Below, piece by piece: positions 38,604 through 51,777 of a stretch of 64,000 nt of DNA (within the stretch, counting starts at the first letter, position 1; each line of letters opens with the position of its first letter). The DNA lies in contig CM020509.1 of assembly GCA_009823395.1 (NCBI GenBank), forward strand, positions 6,632,001 through 6,696,000, read 5' to 3'. A program made the position numbers and the translations under genes. The notes under the pieces were generated by a model. That model was not told the origin of the DNA, did no database searches, and saw nothing but the letters and a program-made list of their open reading frames with translations. This stretch comes from Thamnaconus septentrionalis (taxonomy: Eukaryota; Chordata; Actinopteri; Tetraodontiformes; Monacanthidae).

Positions 38604-40686
38604 GACAAGGGTGTTTGCATGCACAGCAATATTCTGATATTAACGTGGTTAAGTACAAATCCCAACTAACATATTGCTGCAAAACTGCAGTTTAACCTCC
38701 CTTTAAGCAGAATGAGGTCATGTTGGAAGTAAGCAACAACCGCATATAGACGAGGTGTATGGAGATCTTCCACATGTGAGCACCATTATCGCTATCACTA
38801 TTCTTAGTGGAGTTTCCTTTTTTTCTAGCATTTTTGGACACGCGTAGAATTTCTCTCATCTTCCGTTGCCGAGCACGCAAAGCAAAGCAGAGCAGAGCAA
38901 GTGTCGCCACTGGCAGGAAGAAGCGGCAAAAATAATCCATGACCTTACAAAAGTGGAAAGGTGTTCATCCCCTTGCAAAGGAATCTGGCCAAAAAAAAAA
39001 GAATCTGAACGTCGTTGCTGTGGCTCCCCTGCCACAAGTTGCTACCAACGACTAACAATAGGACGACTGAATGGTAACATTTAATCTGAGTAGTATCAGC
39101 ATATCAAAGTAGTGAGTAAGTCAGTTCATGTCGCAGATCACTAGAAAAGCTGAGAGCCGGTCGATAATGATGTGTGGCAAACATTGTCTTGAGCCAACAC
39201 TGGAGGCGATATTGTCAAAGCCAGTTATTTTTTAATCAGTAATACAAAAAAAATACTATGTGCCTGGAAAATGTCATCCCTGAATGTCATCTACAAAGTA
39301 TAACCTTTTAATTATTGATATTTTTTTGTAATTAGTACATGCACGTTTATAATTCTAAGCGGGGGAGAGGGGGCAACGTGAAAGAATTAGTCACGACTGA
39401 AAAATGATTGGACCTTCGTGCTTCGTCGTCGGAAGAGAGGGATAAAGTGCGCCAGGGATGATCGCCACTTCAGTCATCATCCACCACGCTTTTTCCCCAC
39501 CTTGTTGTTGGGGTCTTCAAGATTGCATTTTTTGGGTTGTATGAGAATGTTTCCACAGCACCTTGATGAGGGTTTTTCTCAAGCCTTTGCCTGCCTGATT
39601 CCAGTGCTGTCGAGTAGACACGTGCATCCTCTCTAAATCCTTGGCATCGAGGCAGCTAGCAACTTGGTGTTTGTGTGCGAACCCAGGCGACACAAACTTG
39701 TCATGTGCAATTGCTCGAGGAGACAGCCCAGTGCTGCATCCGCATCTCCTGAACTCCAGCCTGTCTCCCATCCCTCGCTCGCTCGCTCTCCCTCTCACTC
39801 TCACTCACCCTCCTCCTGCTCCCTCCGCTGTTCCCACCGTGTGTGGAGTGCAGCGACACGCGGGCTTGCACGTTTAAAGGTGTCTGGCAGGCGAGCGGAC
39901 GTGAAAATTGTGCTCATACCTTCGACCAAAGTCTTCCTAAACAGCGGGAGCCCGTCTGAAACCATGAATAACACAGGGTTTGTCTGTGACACGCCTGCGC
40001 CTCAGCGCCGCGTCGTCCCCGCGCCTTGAAAGCGGCAACAGTGCCCCCACTTGGCTCACCGATGAACCGCAAGTCAGGTCTGTCCTGGCGCCTGAAACAA
40101 AATGGGCTTGGAAATCTGTCAGGGGTTGAATTTAGGAGTAGAGTGAGGCGAAGATGCTCGAGGTGATTTGTGGGCATTTATAGACGTCTATGAAGAGGTT
40201 GGCAGTGTTGCAGGCTCTGCACAACGCTCAGATTTCTGGCTAACAAGGCGTAGAGGGGGCCCTCGGAGGAAATATAGCCGTCCTGAAGGGAAGAGTCGAG
40301 GGCTGACGCTGTGGAAATCAATTCCATCTTAAAGTAGCTTTTGGCTAGCGTGTGTGATGCACTGCACTTTGACATGGGCCGCAAACTGTTGCATAGAGCT
40401 TCATCTCTTTAGCCGCTGGTTGAATCAGCTCAGTTTGGGTGAAACAGCCAAAACTTAAATGTTCCAAAGGCTCAATGTGTAGCATTTCCATGAAATTGAA
40501 AAAAAAAAAAAAAGATTTCTGCATAAACTTCGATAAAAAATGAAAACATTTAAAAAAAATCTATTGTGTTTTCAAGTGGTGGTAACATCCATATTGTGCC
40601 ACTGCCCATTTGCCCCAGCCCACAACATTGACGCCTTCAAGGTTTTGTCCGGTTTTGTCCCATCACTGCTGGTATAAAACACAATG

Positions 40687-40706
40687 TGACGTCCAGCTGG
40701 ACGTCA
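40687..40706. promoter_or_regulatory. Perfect 20-bp palindrome: CRE-like half-sites around an E-box
   Basis: TGACGTCCAGCTGGACGTCA is its own reverse complement. It holds TGACGTCC, close to the CREB/ATF site TGACGTCA, on each side of a central CAGCTG E-box. The expected number of 20-bp palindromes in 64 kb is about 0.06. Binding is inferred from motif only. Confidence 0.45.
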
Positions 40707-42582
40707 GAAATCAGAGATTAACACGGCAATTGTTGTTTTCTCTGTGCTTTCTGACCCATAGATGCAGCTGAATCTTGCACATTGGGATTTTAAATGTCAT
40801 CCGACACGCTAAAAGCCCCCAGTTTACTATGACGGATCGGTTGAGATCAGACCGACTCCAGAACGCAGCGATCGTGCTGCGGCTGACCATCTTTCTTTTT
40901 CCCCCAGTGTTGTCTACGTTATCATGCGACAGCAGTGGTGATTAAAAACTCGCATTTTCTTCTGCTGTATGTGTGCTTGTGACATTTGAAAGAGGAATAA
41001 GCCGCGGGGCGGCTCGTTCAGCATGGAGGAGGAGTGGAGTCATTCTCCTCCAACCATTTGACTCACGTCTCCGCAGCGTTTAGTTCCGAGCGGTGGGCAA
41101 AAGACTGAAAGACGCTGATTTTTCCAGCATCCTAGTTGCGGAGAGAGCCGGAGCTTGACAGCCGACACATGCTGCAGGTGCATTTGTCACGAAACTGTAT
41201 CCACACAATGCCACTTCATCATTCAGTGTCACTGAGATTTCGATATGATCTCAGTTGCACAGATTTTGTCTGAGCAGCAGGAACCATAGGCTTCTTCCGC
41301 TTGCGTCATGAGCCGAATTGCACGAATGCCCCCGCGACCGGTCAGAGATGCGACTGTCGCAGGTATGACGACAGCTGATTGATCGCCCTAGGATGTGAGG
41401 AACATTAAGGAGACTCGTGAAGAGAGAGGCCTCGCTTCGCGCCGTCTCTCGGTGCCGCCGCCTTCCGTGGCGGCGCCCGAGAACCGGCCGCGCTCCGCTC
41501 CAACGGAGGAGATCATACAGAATATTCAACATTTGTTATTTTAACAGCCACAGACTGCAGGAGGTTTGCAGGCATCGTTATCAAATCGGGCTTTGAGGCG
41601 TCGAGGTGAGCGCCGGCAGATGAAAAGTGAAAACACTGGTAGGAATCAAGGTTTACCTGCAGAAAAAGAAAGAGCTGCCCTTCGTCTGTGTTCGGTCTGA
41701 AAACAGAGCGGGGAAGCCGTGCATCCAAACCTTTATTCTTTATTATTTGTTATTGTGGTTACATAAATGTAATTTATATTCCTGTGAGATTGCTGCAAGC
41801 TGTTCCATTAGCATCCCAAAGCGTGCGCCTCCCTTTTTATGTCAATGCAGAGTGAGAGAATAAATAATTTCTAAAGTTGTTTTTTTTTTTTTGTTTTTTG
41901 TTTTTCCTTTTGTGAGGGGCTAAACGCAAGCGAGATGTGAACGGTAGCTGGTTATTTCCCCCCGAAAAGTAAATGTGACTTTTGGATATGAATAAATCAG
42001 TTTTCTTTGACTTTAAACTCCTGAAATTTCAGGCTGTGTAAGGAGGAAGTCAAAAGGTTTTGCTTTCCCACAACCTTCAGAATATGAAACTGAAAAAAGT
42101 GTGATGATGAACTAGTGATTTATGGTGCCTAGACAAAAAAATTAAATGCTATGAATATGACTATTAACAGCCAGTATCTATCTTTTCTCTTGTTTCACTT
42201 AATTCAGAAAGGGAACAACTCACTTAATCAGGCGAATCACTTTCTCTCATCCAGTCGAAGAGATTAAAAGACATCTGAGATTTTGATTCTGCACGCAGTT
42301 GCTGCACATCCATGATGCAAAGCTCCCGTCCCACCACACTTTGTTGGAATGAGATCCGCAGACCTCCATGGCCGTACGATGAATTACTGCATGTCATCCA
42401 GCGTGACAGACTTGTCATCACAAAATTCCACAAAACTTTCCCTTTAGGTCCTCGTTTCTCTGCAGGTGTCGAAATTGCCGCCGGTTAATCGTCGCTAACT
42501 CCACTTTTATGTCTTGGATCGTAACTTCATCAACTAGCTTAGAGATGAGGCGCATCATCATCAGCGTGCGGGGCGATTTTTC

Positions 42583-42627
42583 CATTCATTCATTCATTCA
42601 TTCATTCATTCATTCATTCATTCATTC
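42583..42627 (+). repeat. (ATTC)11 microsatellite
   Basis: Tetranucleotide run immediately upstream of the CpG-rich block at 42.74 kb. Confidence 0.96.
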
Positions 42628-42739
42628 TCGGGTAAAATTTACAAAGATGGACTGAAAAACTTCGGAACAGAACATGAACTGTTGCTCATTCATCGCAGAC
42701 GCGTGGAATAAAAGGGGAACTTGATTTTCATTCAGAGTG

Positions 42740-43385
42740 CGTGCGAGATAATGAGATGCCGCGAAACCAGAGGACCCATTTGTATGCCGCGCATGGCTGC
42801 TGTGATCCCCCAAAACCAGAACCACCAGAAAGATGGAAGGACGGCGCTCAGGCAACACCGCGGCCGCGCACGCACGCACGCACGTGGGGTCATTCATCGG
42901 CTCCGGGTCAAGACATTTATCATTCCCCTCATTACTCGGACGAGTGCGCCGCCTATGTAGTCGAGAGGAAAAAAGCAGAATGTAGCGCGACGACGAATGG
43001 AAAGGAACGCGCACGTTCTCCGTGCCCGTGTGCACGTAATGAAGTATAGTAAGCATGAAATCCCCGGCGTGACAAACTGTGTTTTTTTCCTCCTCTGTCG
43101 AGACTGCGTGACCTCCGGAGACGATCGTCGTCGGCCGAGGCGTCCGCATGTGTTTCCCGACGTTCCCTGTATGAGACTTGACAGCTGCAAAACAAACAGC
43201 AGCCTCCAGGAGAAACCCCCCCTGTTCCCTCCTCCCGCCACGCCGAGGCGCACGCAGATACCCCGCGTTCGCCGCAGAGGTCGTCTCGATCTTTTCCACG
43301 CACGCGTCAGCAGCACGTCTGCGTCGTGCACGCTCTGTATTTGCCTCCTTCTCTCCGTCCCTGCCAGTTGCTTTTTCATTTTGAA
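42740..43385. promoter_or_regulatory. CpG-rich block (possible CpG island)
   Basis: About 60 CpGs were counted by eye in 42841-43380, with GC near 55-57%, so observed/expected is about 1 or more. It includes a (CGCA) tract near 42871 and runs such as TCGTCGTCGGCCGAGG near 43125. The high GC also explains the long open frames on both strands here (270 codons minus 42622-43434, 165 codons minus, 150 codons plus). None of these has a recognisable domain. It could be a promoter of a gene lying outside the visible features or a CpG-rich regulatory element. Confidence 0.4.
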
Positions 43386-46300
43386 CGCCATGGTCTTCCT
43401 TATACGTATCCGTGTGTTCGGTCTGAGATCCCAAACACAGCTGCTCTAATCTCTCACGCCTTCACCTCATCTTGAAGCTCATCTCCCCGAACACGGTGCA
43501 GGAAATCTTTCGCACTCCCCGGTGGGGAGGGGCAGTTTGCACGTTTGCCTGGGAAACTGTGCACTGGCATTGAGAGAAAAGGAAACAAAGCTTAGAATTT
43601 GACATTCTGAATGAGCTACACAGGAAGAGTGTCAAAGTGACGAAAAGCATATACAGTATGTGATTGTGTAAGTGTGTAGGCATGTTTTGTGCACCGGAGG
43701 GGCAGTGTGTGGGCTCAGTTCTCTTCTTTCTAATGAGGATGTGTTGTCTGGCTCTGATGAGACTTTGGCTTTTGCAGCTTTGTTCAAAAGCTTTCAATGT
43801 CTAACTGACCCGCACTCGTAGTTACAGTAACTTTTGAAACGACATTACAGGTCAGTCAAGACGAGAGATTTTGGAAAATGGATTTGCAAAAAAAAAAAAA
43901 ACTGACTTAAAGTCTCGGCAGTGCCGCTGATTCCAAGGTTACCACTGTTCCTTTGGTGAGCTGCGGCTTGATAAGCGTCAATTAGCGACGGCTCTTCAGT
44001 CAGGTAGGTTATTAGCAGACTGCAGGAGCTCCGCATGCTGTAACACAAGGACTGCTATTCCACCCTCGTCTTTGTCTTCATTCTTTCTGAGCGCCGAAAG
44101 CCATTTGTCCTAACAATAAATTCCATTCAGAGTAAAGGATGACGATGTAAACACCTTGAAAACGGGGCCACAGTTCAAACTGACTGGAGAAGGCTCGGCG
44201 CTGTGTGGAGGCGCGACGGCGGGCCTTCACATTACTAAACTACTTATGTTTTTGAGAGCGTGGCTGAACCGTAGCTGGTGCTGGCGCGAGATAAAGGAAC
44301 TCTGCTGCCGAGGCAAGTCTGGAGTTCATCCTTCACGGCTAACTGCGAGCTCGCGCGGGAGCTCGGCTCTTCACTTTTGGATACCGTGACCAGCTGATAG
44401 CCGCAGACGGCTGGGGGGGCGATTTCTTCAGGTGCCAGAAACTTTTGCGGAAGTAGTTCAAACGGCCGCGGCTATCAGAAGCTTTGGTTTAGATGATGCA
44501 CAGGGAGGTTTGGGGCCTGCATCAGCTGCAGCACGGGGAGGAAATGACATTATAAGACATTTCCTAAATATGTAAACTTTGTTTTACTGTGGTAAACTTA
44601 ACGTTGCCATTAAGAGATGTACAGAGACTTCCATTAGAAACCCGACATGTGAAACGCCAACCAGTGCTGGTAGGCCTTCTTTGTTTTTACCGTTTCGGCA
44701 AACAGCAACTGAACCTCTGGGTTCAGAAAGGCATTGCTGCATTTGCTCCTGCGAGTGAAATAATGACAAGAGGAAAATGCAAACGTAACCACCTGGTGAC
44801 AACGGAATGAGCCAAGGGTGAGCTTAAGTGCTTTTAAGAGCTGCCGGGAGCAAAAGAAATCCTTAATGTAATAAAACAATATGAGAGACGGCTTGATGCT
44901 TTTTGCAAGAAGAGGCCACTTGATTATATTTGACTATGTCTTTTCCTTTTGCCGCATTTAACTCGGCCAGAATTCCACATTCCCTTTTTGTGAAGCTATT
45001 CACAAAGTGCACTTTTTATTTATGCGTATAAAACTTCTCTTTACCCGAGCGTGACCGCTGACAGTTGGTGCTTTTAAAGAAGATCTTTTTCCCTTCTTTT
45101 CCGAAAACAAAGCCCCTTTTCCCGGGTGATCAAAGCATGTTTAACATGTCAGAACGAATCATTGCAGAGTGAGGAAACGGCCTGCAAAATAAACACATTT
45201 GAGGGAGCAGTGTGCATACAGAGCACATAATTTCTGCCTCCTGCAGTGAATCTGGTGCAGGATTAGCAGCAATCTTACTTGAACGCGCCCCCCCTCAGGT
45301 CAGGGCCTATATGGACAAAAACGTCAATGTATGACAAATCTCGAGGGAACGGTCAATAAACTAGCTGCTACACCTCTCCAGGACAGCACACAGGGCTAAA
45401 TTGGCCAACCGGGTTGTGTGATGAACCATTTTCAAGCCCAATTGGACTTCATTGGCCATCGGGAGAGAAAAAATGCTCTAATTCTGCTGCAGGTAATGGC
45501 CGGCCGCCCTCCCCAGCAATATTAGATGTCATTCAGTGGGCTGCCGTGGGGACAGCAATTACCCCGCCGCTAATGTCGGCCTGCACGTCGCGTCCCCACT
45601 CCCCACTGGCTCGGTGATCTTTGCCACTGGCACCAACTGGCCTCCGTCCGTGTTTCCGGTCGAGACATCACCGGGCACAGTTTCCCCCAACTAGAGCTGA
45701 ACGCCCAACAGACTCGGCCTTCAGCCGCCAAGACGTAAACATACCAACAAACGGGCATGAACGTGAACCTGCTGCATGTGGGAGTGGCGGCTGAAGAAAT
45801 AATCCTGCACAGCCACTGAAACATTCTCATTAAATGTAGGCTGGAGTCACTTATTTGTGTTTCTTTCATCTATGTGCACATTTTCACTTTATTTGGATTC
45901 ATATGCAGTTTCTGAATTTGTAGATTATTCGAGTAACAGAGGATTGTGAGTTTATTCTTGTGCTAAAAAAACAGATTCCTGTGAGGAAATAAACCAAGTC
46001 CATATTATGTCATACGGGTCCTTCTGTGTTGTCATCACAAAGAGCTAACGTCCAGAACCTTTTGTCCAGAACAAGCTTCCTGTAAAATGGAGTGAACTAG
46101 CCACACCTTTTACAGCATAAAAACATTGTTAAAAATCATTTTACATGGTATGGGGCATTTCGTAAGTAATGAAATAGTAACAACAGAGGTTAAAAGTCTG
46201 AAGACATCCGAGGCCACCAGTTGTCAGCCTGAAAAACACATGCGTATGCATCCCTGAGCTCCGGCAGCGGGCTTAAGTGCAGCTAATTGTCCTCATTGTC

Positions 46301-47069
46301 TAAAATGCAAACATCCGTGCGGTTGCACTCTGCACGCGGGCAACACTGGGGAATCACCCACTGAAGCTCGCAGTGATGAGACAAAGCTTACGGGCTAAAC
46401 GCATTCCTTTCAGCATGCACTTAGCGTGTACCGCAAAACGCTCGTGCACTCTGAGCACAAAGATTCCCAACATGTGAGGAAGACACGGAGGCCTTGTGCA
46501 AGTGCTGCTGCTTCATGGACACTCCCGCTTGTTTGTTCCTCGCCCAATCTGCACACGTGGCTGAAGAGGCACTTGCACGTGTGTGTGTGACTGGTATGAC
46601 TTCCTCTGCTGAATGACTCCTCACTTCCTTGTTGGCCAAGCAAATGTCATTGTCATTCGGGCTTTTGGAAATCTGAGCCCCGTGAAGTCATGGAGGTCAC
46701 TACCGGAGTTGAGACCGAGAACCCAATTTCACCCGGCGGCGTGCGGCGGCAGACGGAGAGCTGTCACCTTTGTTCAGGACTTTGTAGAGGCGCTTCGGCC
46801 GCCTGTTTCTGACACTGGAGGTGAGGGGCTGTGTTTGGCTGCGGTGTGGCCATGTGGAAAGATAAAATAAATTGTGTCTCGGTTTATTTTCTATAGGGCG
46901 AATCCTCTTCAGACAGTGCAGGGATTAGTCCTCCACTGGAGTTTGGACCTCATTCAGCCGCCTCAGGCCCGGCTGACGTTTAAGTGAAACCGCATTGCAG
47001 CTCCGTGGATGCTTTGTTTTGAAAATTAGGATTTACAATGTAAAGTCTAGAAAGGAAACATTTCCTTGT

Positions 47070-47091
47070 CTGTACTATACCTGTACTATAC
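47070..47091 (+). repeat. Tandem 11-mer x2
   Basis: CTGTACTATAC occurs twice head to tail, 50 bp before the hAT-like terminus. Confidence 0.88.
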
Positions 47092-47139
47092 ATAATTGAC
47101 TGATACAACGTTTTTAAGCAGTAAAATGTGTCTCTAGGT

Positions 47140-47212
47140 CAGGGGTGGGCAAACATTTTGATTGGTGGGGCCACGATGGGTTCTAAATTGCACCACCCTC
47201 TGAGGCCACCTT
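47140..47212 (+). mobile_element. hAT-like transposon terminus (relic)
   Basis: CAGGGGTGGGCAAACATTTTG is followed by GTGGGGCCACGATGGGTTCTAAATT. This resembles the terminal inverted repeat and sub-terminal GGGCCAC block of hAT-type elements, which begin CAGGGGT(G/C)GGCAAAC. The opposite terminus (GTTTGCCCACCCCTG) was not found within the next kilobase, and no hAT transposase frame is visible. This is probably one decayed end of an old insertion. The identification rests on the terminal motif alone. Confidence 0.4.
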
Positions 47213-50200
47213 CATTTTGTCTCCATCTTAACATGTGGAAGGTTGAAAAAAAAATCTGTGTGGTATTGCAGGAAGCTGTAAACAGTGGGTTTAGTTCGCT
47301 GGCTTTGAAAACATTTCTCAGTTTCTCCATTGGAGTCCAGGATGGAAGATAAAAAGCTAAACTCTGATGTTGAAAACGCCAAGATTTAAGTCTAACTGCC
47401 TTTAGTGCACATCCATTTGGATCACAATGCGTCAACAGTGAAATAATACACAAAAAACAGGCAGCCATTCATGCAGCCATGTAGCCATATAGTTCTTCGC
47501 AGTTTTATAATAGTGACGGGAAGTTGCATGAGGTTATTTGAAAAGTGCCACGGAAAAGAGAGCAAGTGCAGGTGTCCGAAGATAAGGTCCGCATATTAAA
47601 GAGTCTTAAAATGTTAAGCCGCTGTTAGTCGGAGTCAGCTATTCAGCAGCTTACAGCCTATGGGAGGGAGCTGTTTTAGCAGTCTTGTGGGCCTTTTCAG
47701 GCACTTCGGCGCCTCCTGTCTGATGGCAGAGGAACAAAGATTGTGTGAAGTGAGAGTGTGCTGGGCCTCGTGGAGTTCTCATCCTCGGCGCAGCTCCGCA
47801 CTGGCGGGAAACGGTTGACTGCGGCGACGGCTCCCCGCGTCCCGGTGCCGAGCGGGACTTTGATGCCGCTGTCACTGCAGCCCTGAGCACCGAGCCGTAA
47901 TGCAAAACGTCGTCGGCCTCATCCCAAGAACCTCAGTGCAACATTGTTCAAGTGTCAAAACCGATGGCGCTCTTTTATTTTTATTCCCCAACACGTACGC
48001 TCCTCCTCCTCCTTGGTGTGTTCGATTAAATCCGAATGTTGGCGGTGAGAACAGTTTGCCTGCTCCGCTGCCGAGTTAGTCCGACAATTTATATCATCTT
48101 CAACTCAAAACATAATCAACCTATGAAATCTGCATATTTAATTGTGTATTTATATTTATATTTGTTAACAACTATGAATGATGTTTTTTTCACTGTAGCC
48201 CGAGGAATAAATAGAAGATAGGATCATTTAATGAACTTATGTTTGCAGAGTCTCTTTCCAAAGAACAGGAGCAGAGCCATGCTGACATGGAGATGACAGA
48301 TAAGAGAAACTAAGGACAACTTGCAGAACCTGATCTCCCGTCTAACTTGATAAGTACCTCTGGCCTGTATCTTTAGTCTGTCAGGAAGCTAAAACTGCAG
48401 TTAACTGAAGCCAGGGCAGATCTGTCCAGAACTTTGGTGCCGTCAACTCTGGCAACTTCTCAGCACCAAACACTGCGACACTGCGTCAACATGGCATGAG
48501 CCCCGCCGTGGAGGTCGACTCGGGCAAACAGATGACTCAGACAGAAGTGAACTCAGCAGGTGGGACTGAGAGAGGTGCTTGATTTATAGTCATTTGGTTA
48601 TGTGTCATCCCACCAAACCAGGAGCTCGTGTTGGAAAGACAAACCAAGGCGAGAGCTTTATAAATCAAATTAGGTTCCTACCAACTGCCTTAAGAAATGG
48701 TTGCACTCCGAGCTCCATTCAGTTTCATTGTCACAAAACTCCTGGGGTTCCAAAATATTCCTACTTCTCCACATTAAAGTAAAAGTTTTGCAAACTTCAA
48801 ACCGTCATCTGCACACATTCACGGCTCACCCCATCTGCTCTGTCTGCCTGTAGAGCATTTTAGTTCCCAACTGCTAAGAGTAAAGGTTTAACAAACAACA
48901 TACATATATTTCAAATACCTACATACAATTCATTTTTGACGGCCATAAAATACTAAGAACAGACAGAGAAAATACAATGTTGATGTTGAGGTTTCTGTAG
49001 CTTCCTGTGATTTGGCTTGAGGTGACTGAGCAAATTACTCTGTAGCCCTGTCAATCACAACACCCCTCCCAGAAATTGAATATTTCTTATCCTATAATCA
49101 CGTCAAATCACTTCACTCTATTATGTCATTATCTCCACGCCGCACATGTTGAAGTATTTGCTCTGCTCCAGCACTCATGAATACGGTGAATAGGTCCATA
49201 TCAGGATGATGAGCTGATTATTTCAATCAGCTGCAGCTGCAGCTTAATTATTAATGTTGATTTAAAGGTTTTTGAGAAAAAAAGGATCACTCCACTCTTG
49301 TTGCCCTCAAGTTCATTTTTGCATATTTTGTCAATTTCGATGCAATTTTTTCAAGCTGTTATGAAATTGATTGTTTCTCAATGCCACTCCCTAAATGACA
49401 TGTGTAGCTTCGAGCTAATTAAGCCAATGATCTGGGATAGTCCCCCTCCCCTCCTCTCAAAAAAATAAAAAATTCCAAATGATCAAAGTGCCCAACAAAC
49501 ACCCTCAAGTGTGCTTGTGATTTCTATTACTTATCCGTCATCAGCCACTTTTGAATTAGCGAGGGTTTCTCCACTCCTCCATACAGCTGTGCATGAACTA
49601 AACGGTGGCTGTGTTCGCTTCATTTCCCCCCGCCGCGTATGTCTTTGAGCGGGGAACCACAGGTGCCCTTTCAAGTATTTCCATTTCCTTGTCACCACAT
49701 TTGCATAGATGCATAATGCATGACAAAATGGCATCCCCCTAAGAGAGGGTCCGATGAGAGAGCGCTAATTTTAGTATGCACCTGGCGTCAGCGCTGCCCA
49801 TCCCGATATCTCGGCTTCAATTACGGATTTGATGCAGCTGCGAGGCGATGAAGGGGGCCGAGCGTGCGGACGTGTGAAAACTCTTCCGGACCTGCTTTTG
49901 TGTGCGACACAAAGCAGTCGAGCGAACCGAAATATTAATGGTGGTTTAGAACATCACTAAGTCAAGGCGGCGGCGGCGGCAAATAAAGAATGCTTTTGTC
50001 ATCCCGGTGATTCAAGGGAAGAAACGCACGGAGGGAAAAAATATTGTGACTCTTCCTACGATACGACATAGAAAACTCAAAGAAAAGTACGGCTGAATAG
50101 AAATGGTGCCATTTTTCACCGTGATGCATCTCGGTGTCGGTTATTTCTCGCCGCCTTGTCTGTCTGTGAATATCTGTGCATGTTCTCCTTGACACTCTCC

Positions 50201-51777
50201 CACTCTCTGTAAATCACCTGATCCTGTCCGGCAGTGCTTTGCGGCCGCGATGACAAGATTACGTTGTCAAACTGAACAACGGCGTGGGCAAAAAGTGAAA
50301 ATCTTTGGGTCAGATTCCCACGCTCCCACGAGATTGCACCGCGTCAAGATGCACCGACGACGACTCTCGTCCAAGAAGAGTTTGCTTTTACCCAGCAGTG
50401 AATTTTGATCTCTGTCATCATCGTCTTATTGTTCTCGTCCGCTGCGTGGATGAATCTACATGAAAAACTCTCACAAAACACACCGCCACCCGTGCGGCAC
50501 ATGGGACGATTTCCAGGCCGATCGAAGGAGGCCCGTTTTATTTTGTGCTTCATTTTGAGTACAGAAGTTGGTATCGGGTTTCTCTTGTGAAAGACATTAT
50601 CTTCGGAGCAGACACTCTTCTGTCTACCGAGTCTGCAGGGTACAGATTTCTCTCCAATTTTCCGGCGGGCTGATAAAAGTTCCTGATAAACTTGAACCAA
50701 AGCCAGACAGAACACATTTAAAGTAATTTCCTTGCATCATGCCGATTTTCCAACCACTACCAATTTACTTCCTGCATGTACGCGCGCGCGCCTGTGTATG
50801 TGACGACGGCAAATCCGTTGCAGGCGTGATGGGACACAGTGAGATTGCTATCTCCGTGATGGATTTCCAAGCGGAGATGTTTTAAAATACTATTAAGACA
50901 CACGTCGTCCTTCCCAGCTTGCTGTCGGAAGCGGGGGGGGCGTGGGGGCCTTCGCTAACGTATCGCTCCTCTCGGGACCGACTTTGTGTCTGTAGCCGGT
51001 TTTAAAAAGTGTATTTTTTTTTTTTTTTTTTTTTTTGTAACAAATGCGCCGACAAAACACGACGGCAGCGGGTTCCTTTGTACGTGCGCGAAGGCAAGTC
51101 GTGGCGTGAAAGAAAAACAGCAAGAAAGCTTTTGTTTGCAGATACAAAACACAACCAGTCTTGGCTCGCACTGCTGCGTCTAGCGCTCGCCGCGCCTTGG
51201 CAGAACCGTTTGGCGCAATTAAACCGTGTAAATTGATAGCGTAGTGAAACAACGGTCCTAGTTTAATTCCTGGCTAATGACATTGCTGCTTAGCCGAACC
51301 CCGTCTCCAGAGGTATAGTACAGGGAAAACCTCATTAACTTTTTTTTTTTTTTTTTTACGTGTCCGTCATTATAACTTCCACTTTTTTTCACCACACACA
51401 GCGGCTCAATTGTATCTACTAAGTGATTAGAAGTGCAATGTTTGAACATTTGTAGCAACCAGGCCAACATGACCAATGTAGCTCAAATCACACCAGAGGG
51501 CCAGTGGGAATGGACTCTGGAGGAATGTAAATGATTCTGTTTTCCTGCTTAACTGGCAAAAAAAAATGAGGCAAAGCCCCATAAATGGCAGCATTTTTTC
51601 CCAGTTAGAGCTAACACAGAGCTCTGGGTCCCAAGGTGGTTTTTAAGCGTGTTTGACTGACTGCTTTTCCATCTTGCAGACAACACAACCAACATATAGA
51701 TAATATATGCCTACCGACCAACCTGCCTCTTTAAAGACATGACAGTTTTTCCTAATCTGATTTTCGGTTGGTGACAA
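47213..51777. other. Non-coding region with CNE-like stretch
   Basis: 49080-49430 is the most CNE-like stretch of the window: the 8-bp hairpin AGCTGATT/AATCAGCT, tandem CAGCTG E-boxes (49228-49239) and a TTAATTATTAAT block (49244-49255). 48245-48460 contains broken coiled-coil-like frames. 47780-47890 is CpG-rich. Confidence 0.5.
51014..51036 (+). repeat. Poly(T) 23
   Basis: T23 run. Similar runs occur at 2122-2142 (T21), 51340-51357 (T18), 32075-32092 (T18), 32453-32468 (T16) and 56356-56373 (A18). None has a recognisable retro-copy body beside it. Confidence 0.9.

Larger units (their letters stand above)
34123..40874 (+). repeat. Dispersed exact 17-mer pair
   Basis: CCAGAACGCAGCGATCG occurs at 34123-34139 and 40858-40874. 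Weaker similarity on both sides (GAC/GACT before, GTCAGCC/GGCTGACC after) suggests a short diverged dispersed repeat. The 6.7 kb between the copies is unrelated. Confidence 0.5.
36373..47139. other. Long non-coding region with one CpG-rich block
   Basis: No gene is seen. It contains the nuclear-receptor pair (37.9 kb), the 20-bp palindrome (40687), the CpG-rich block (42.74 kb), an 11-bp inverted repeat CTGATAGCCGC (44394-44404/44468-44478) and a CNE-like stretch at 45390-45600. Confidence 0.5.
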
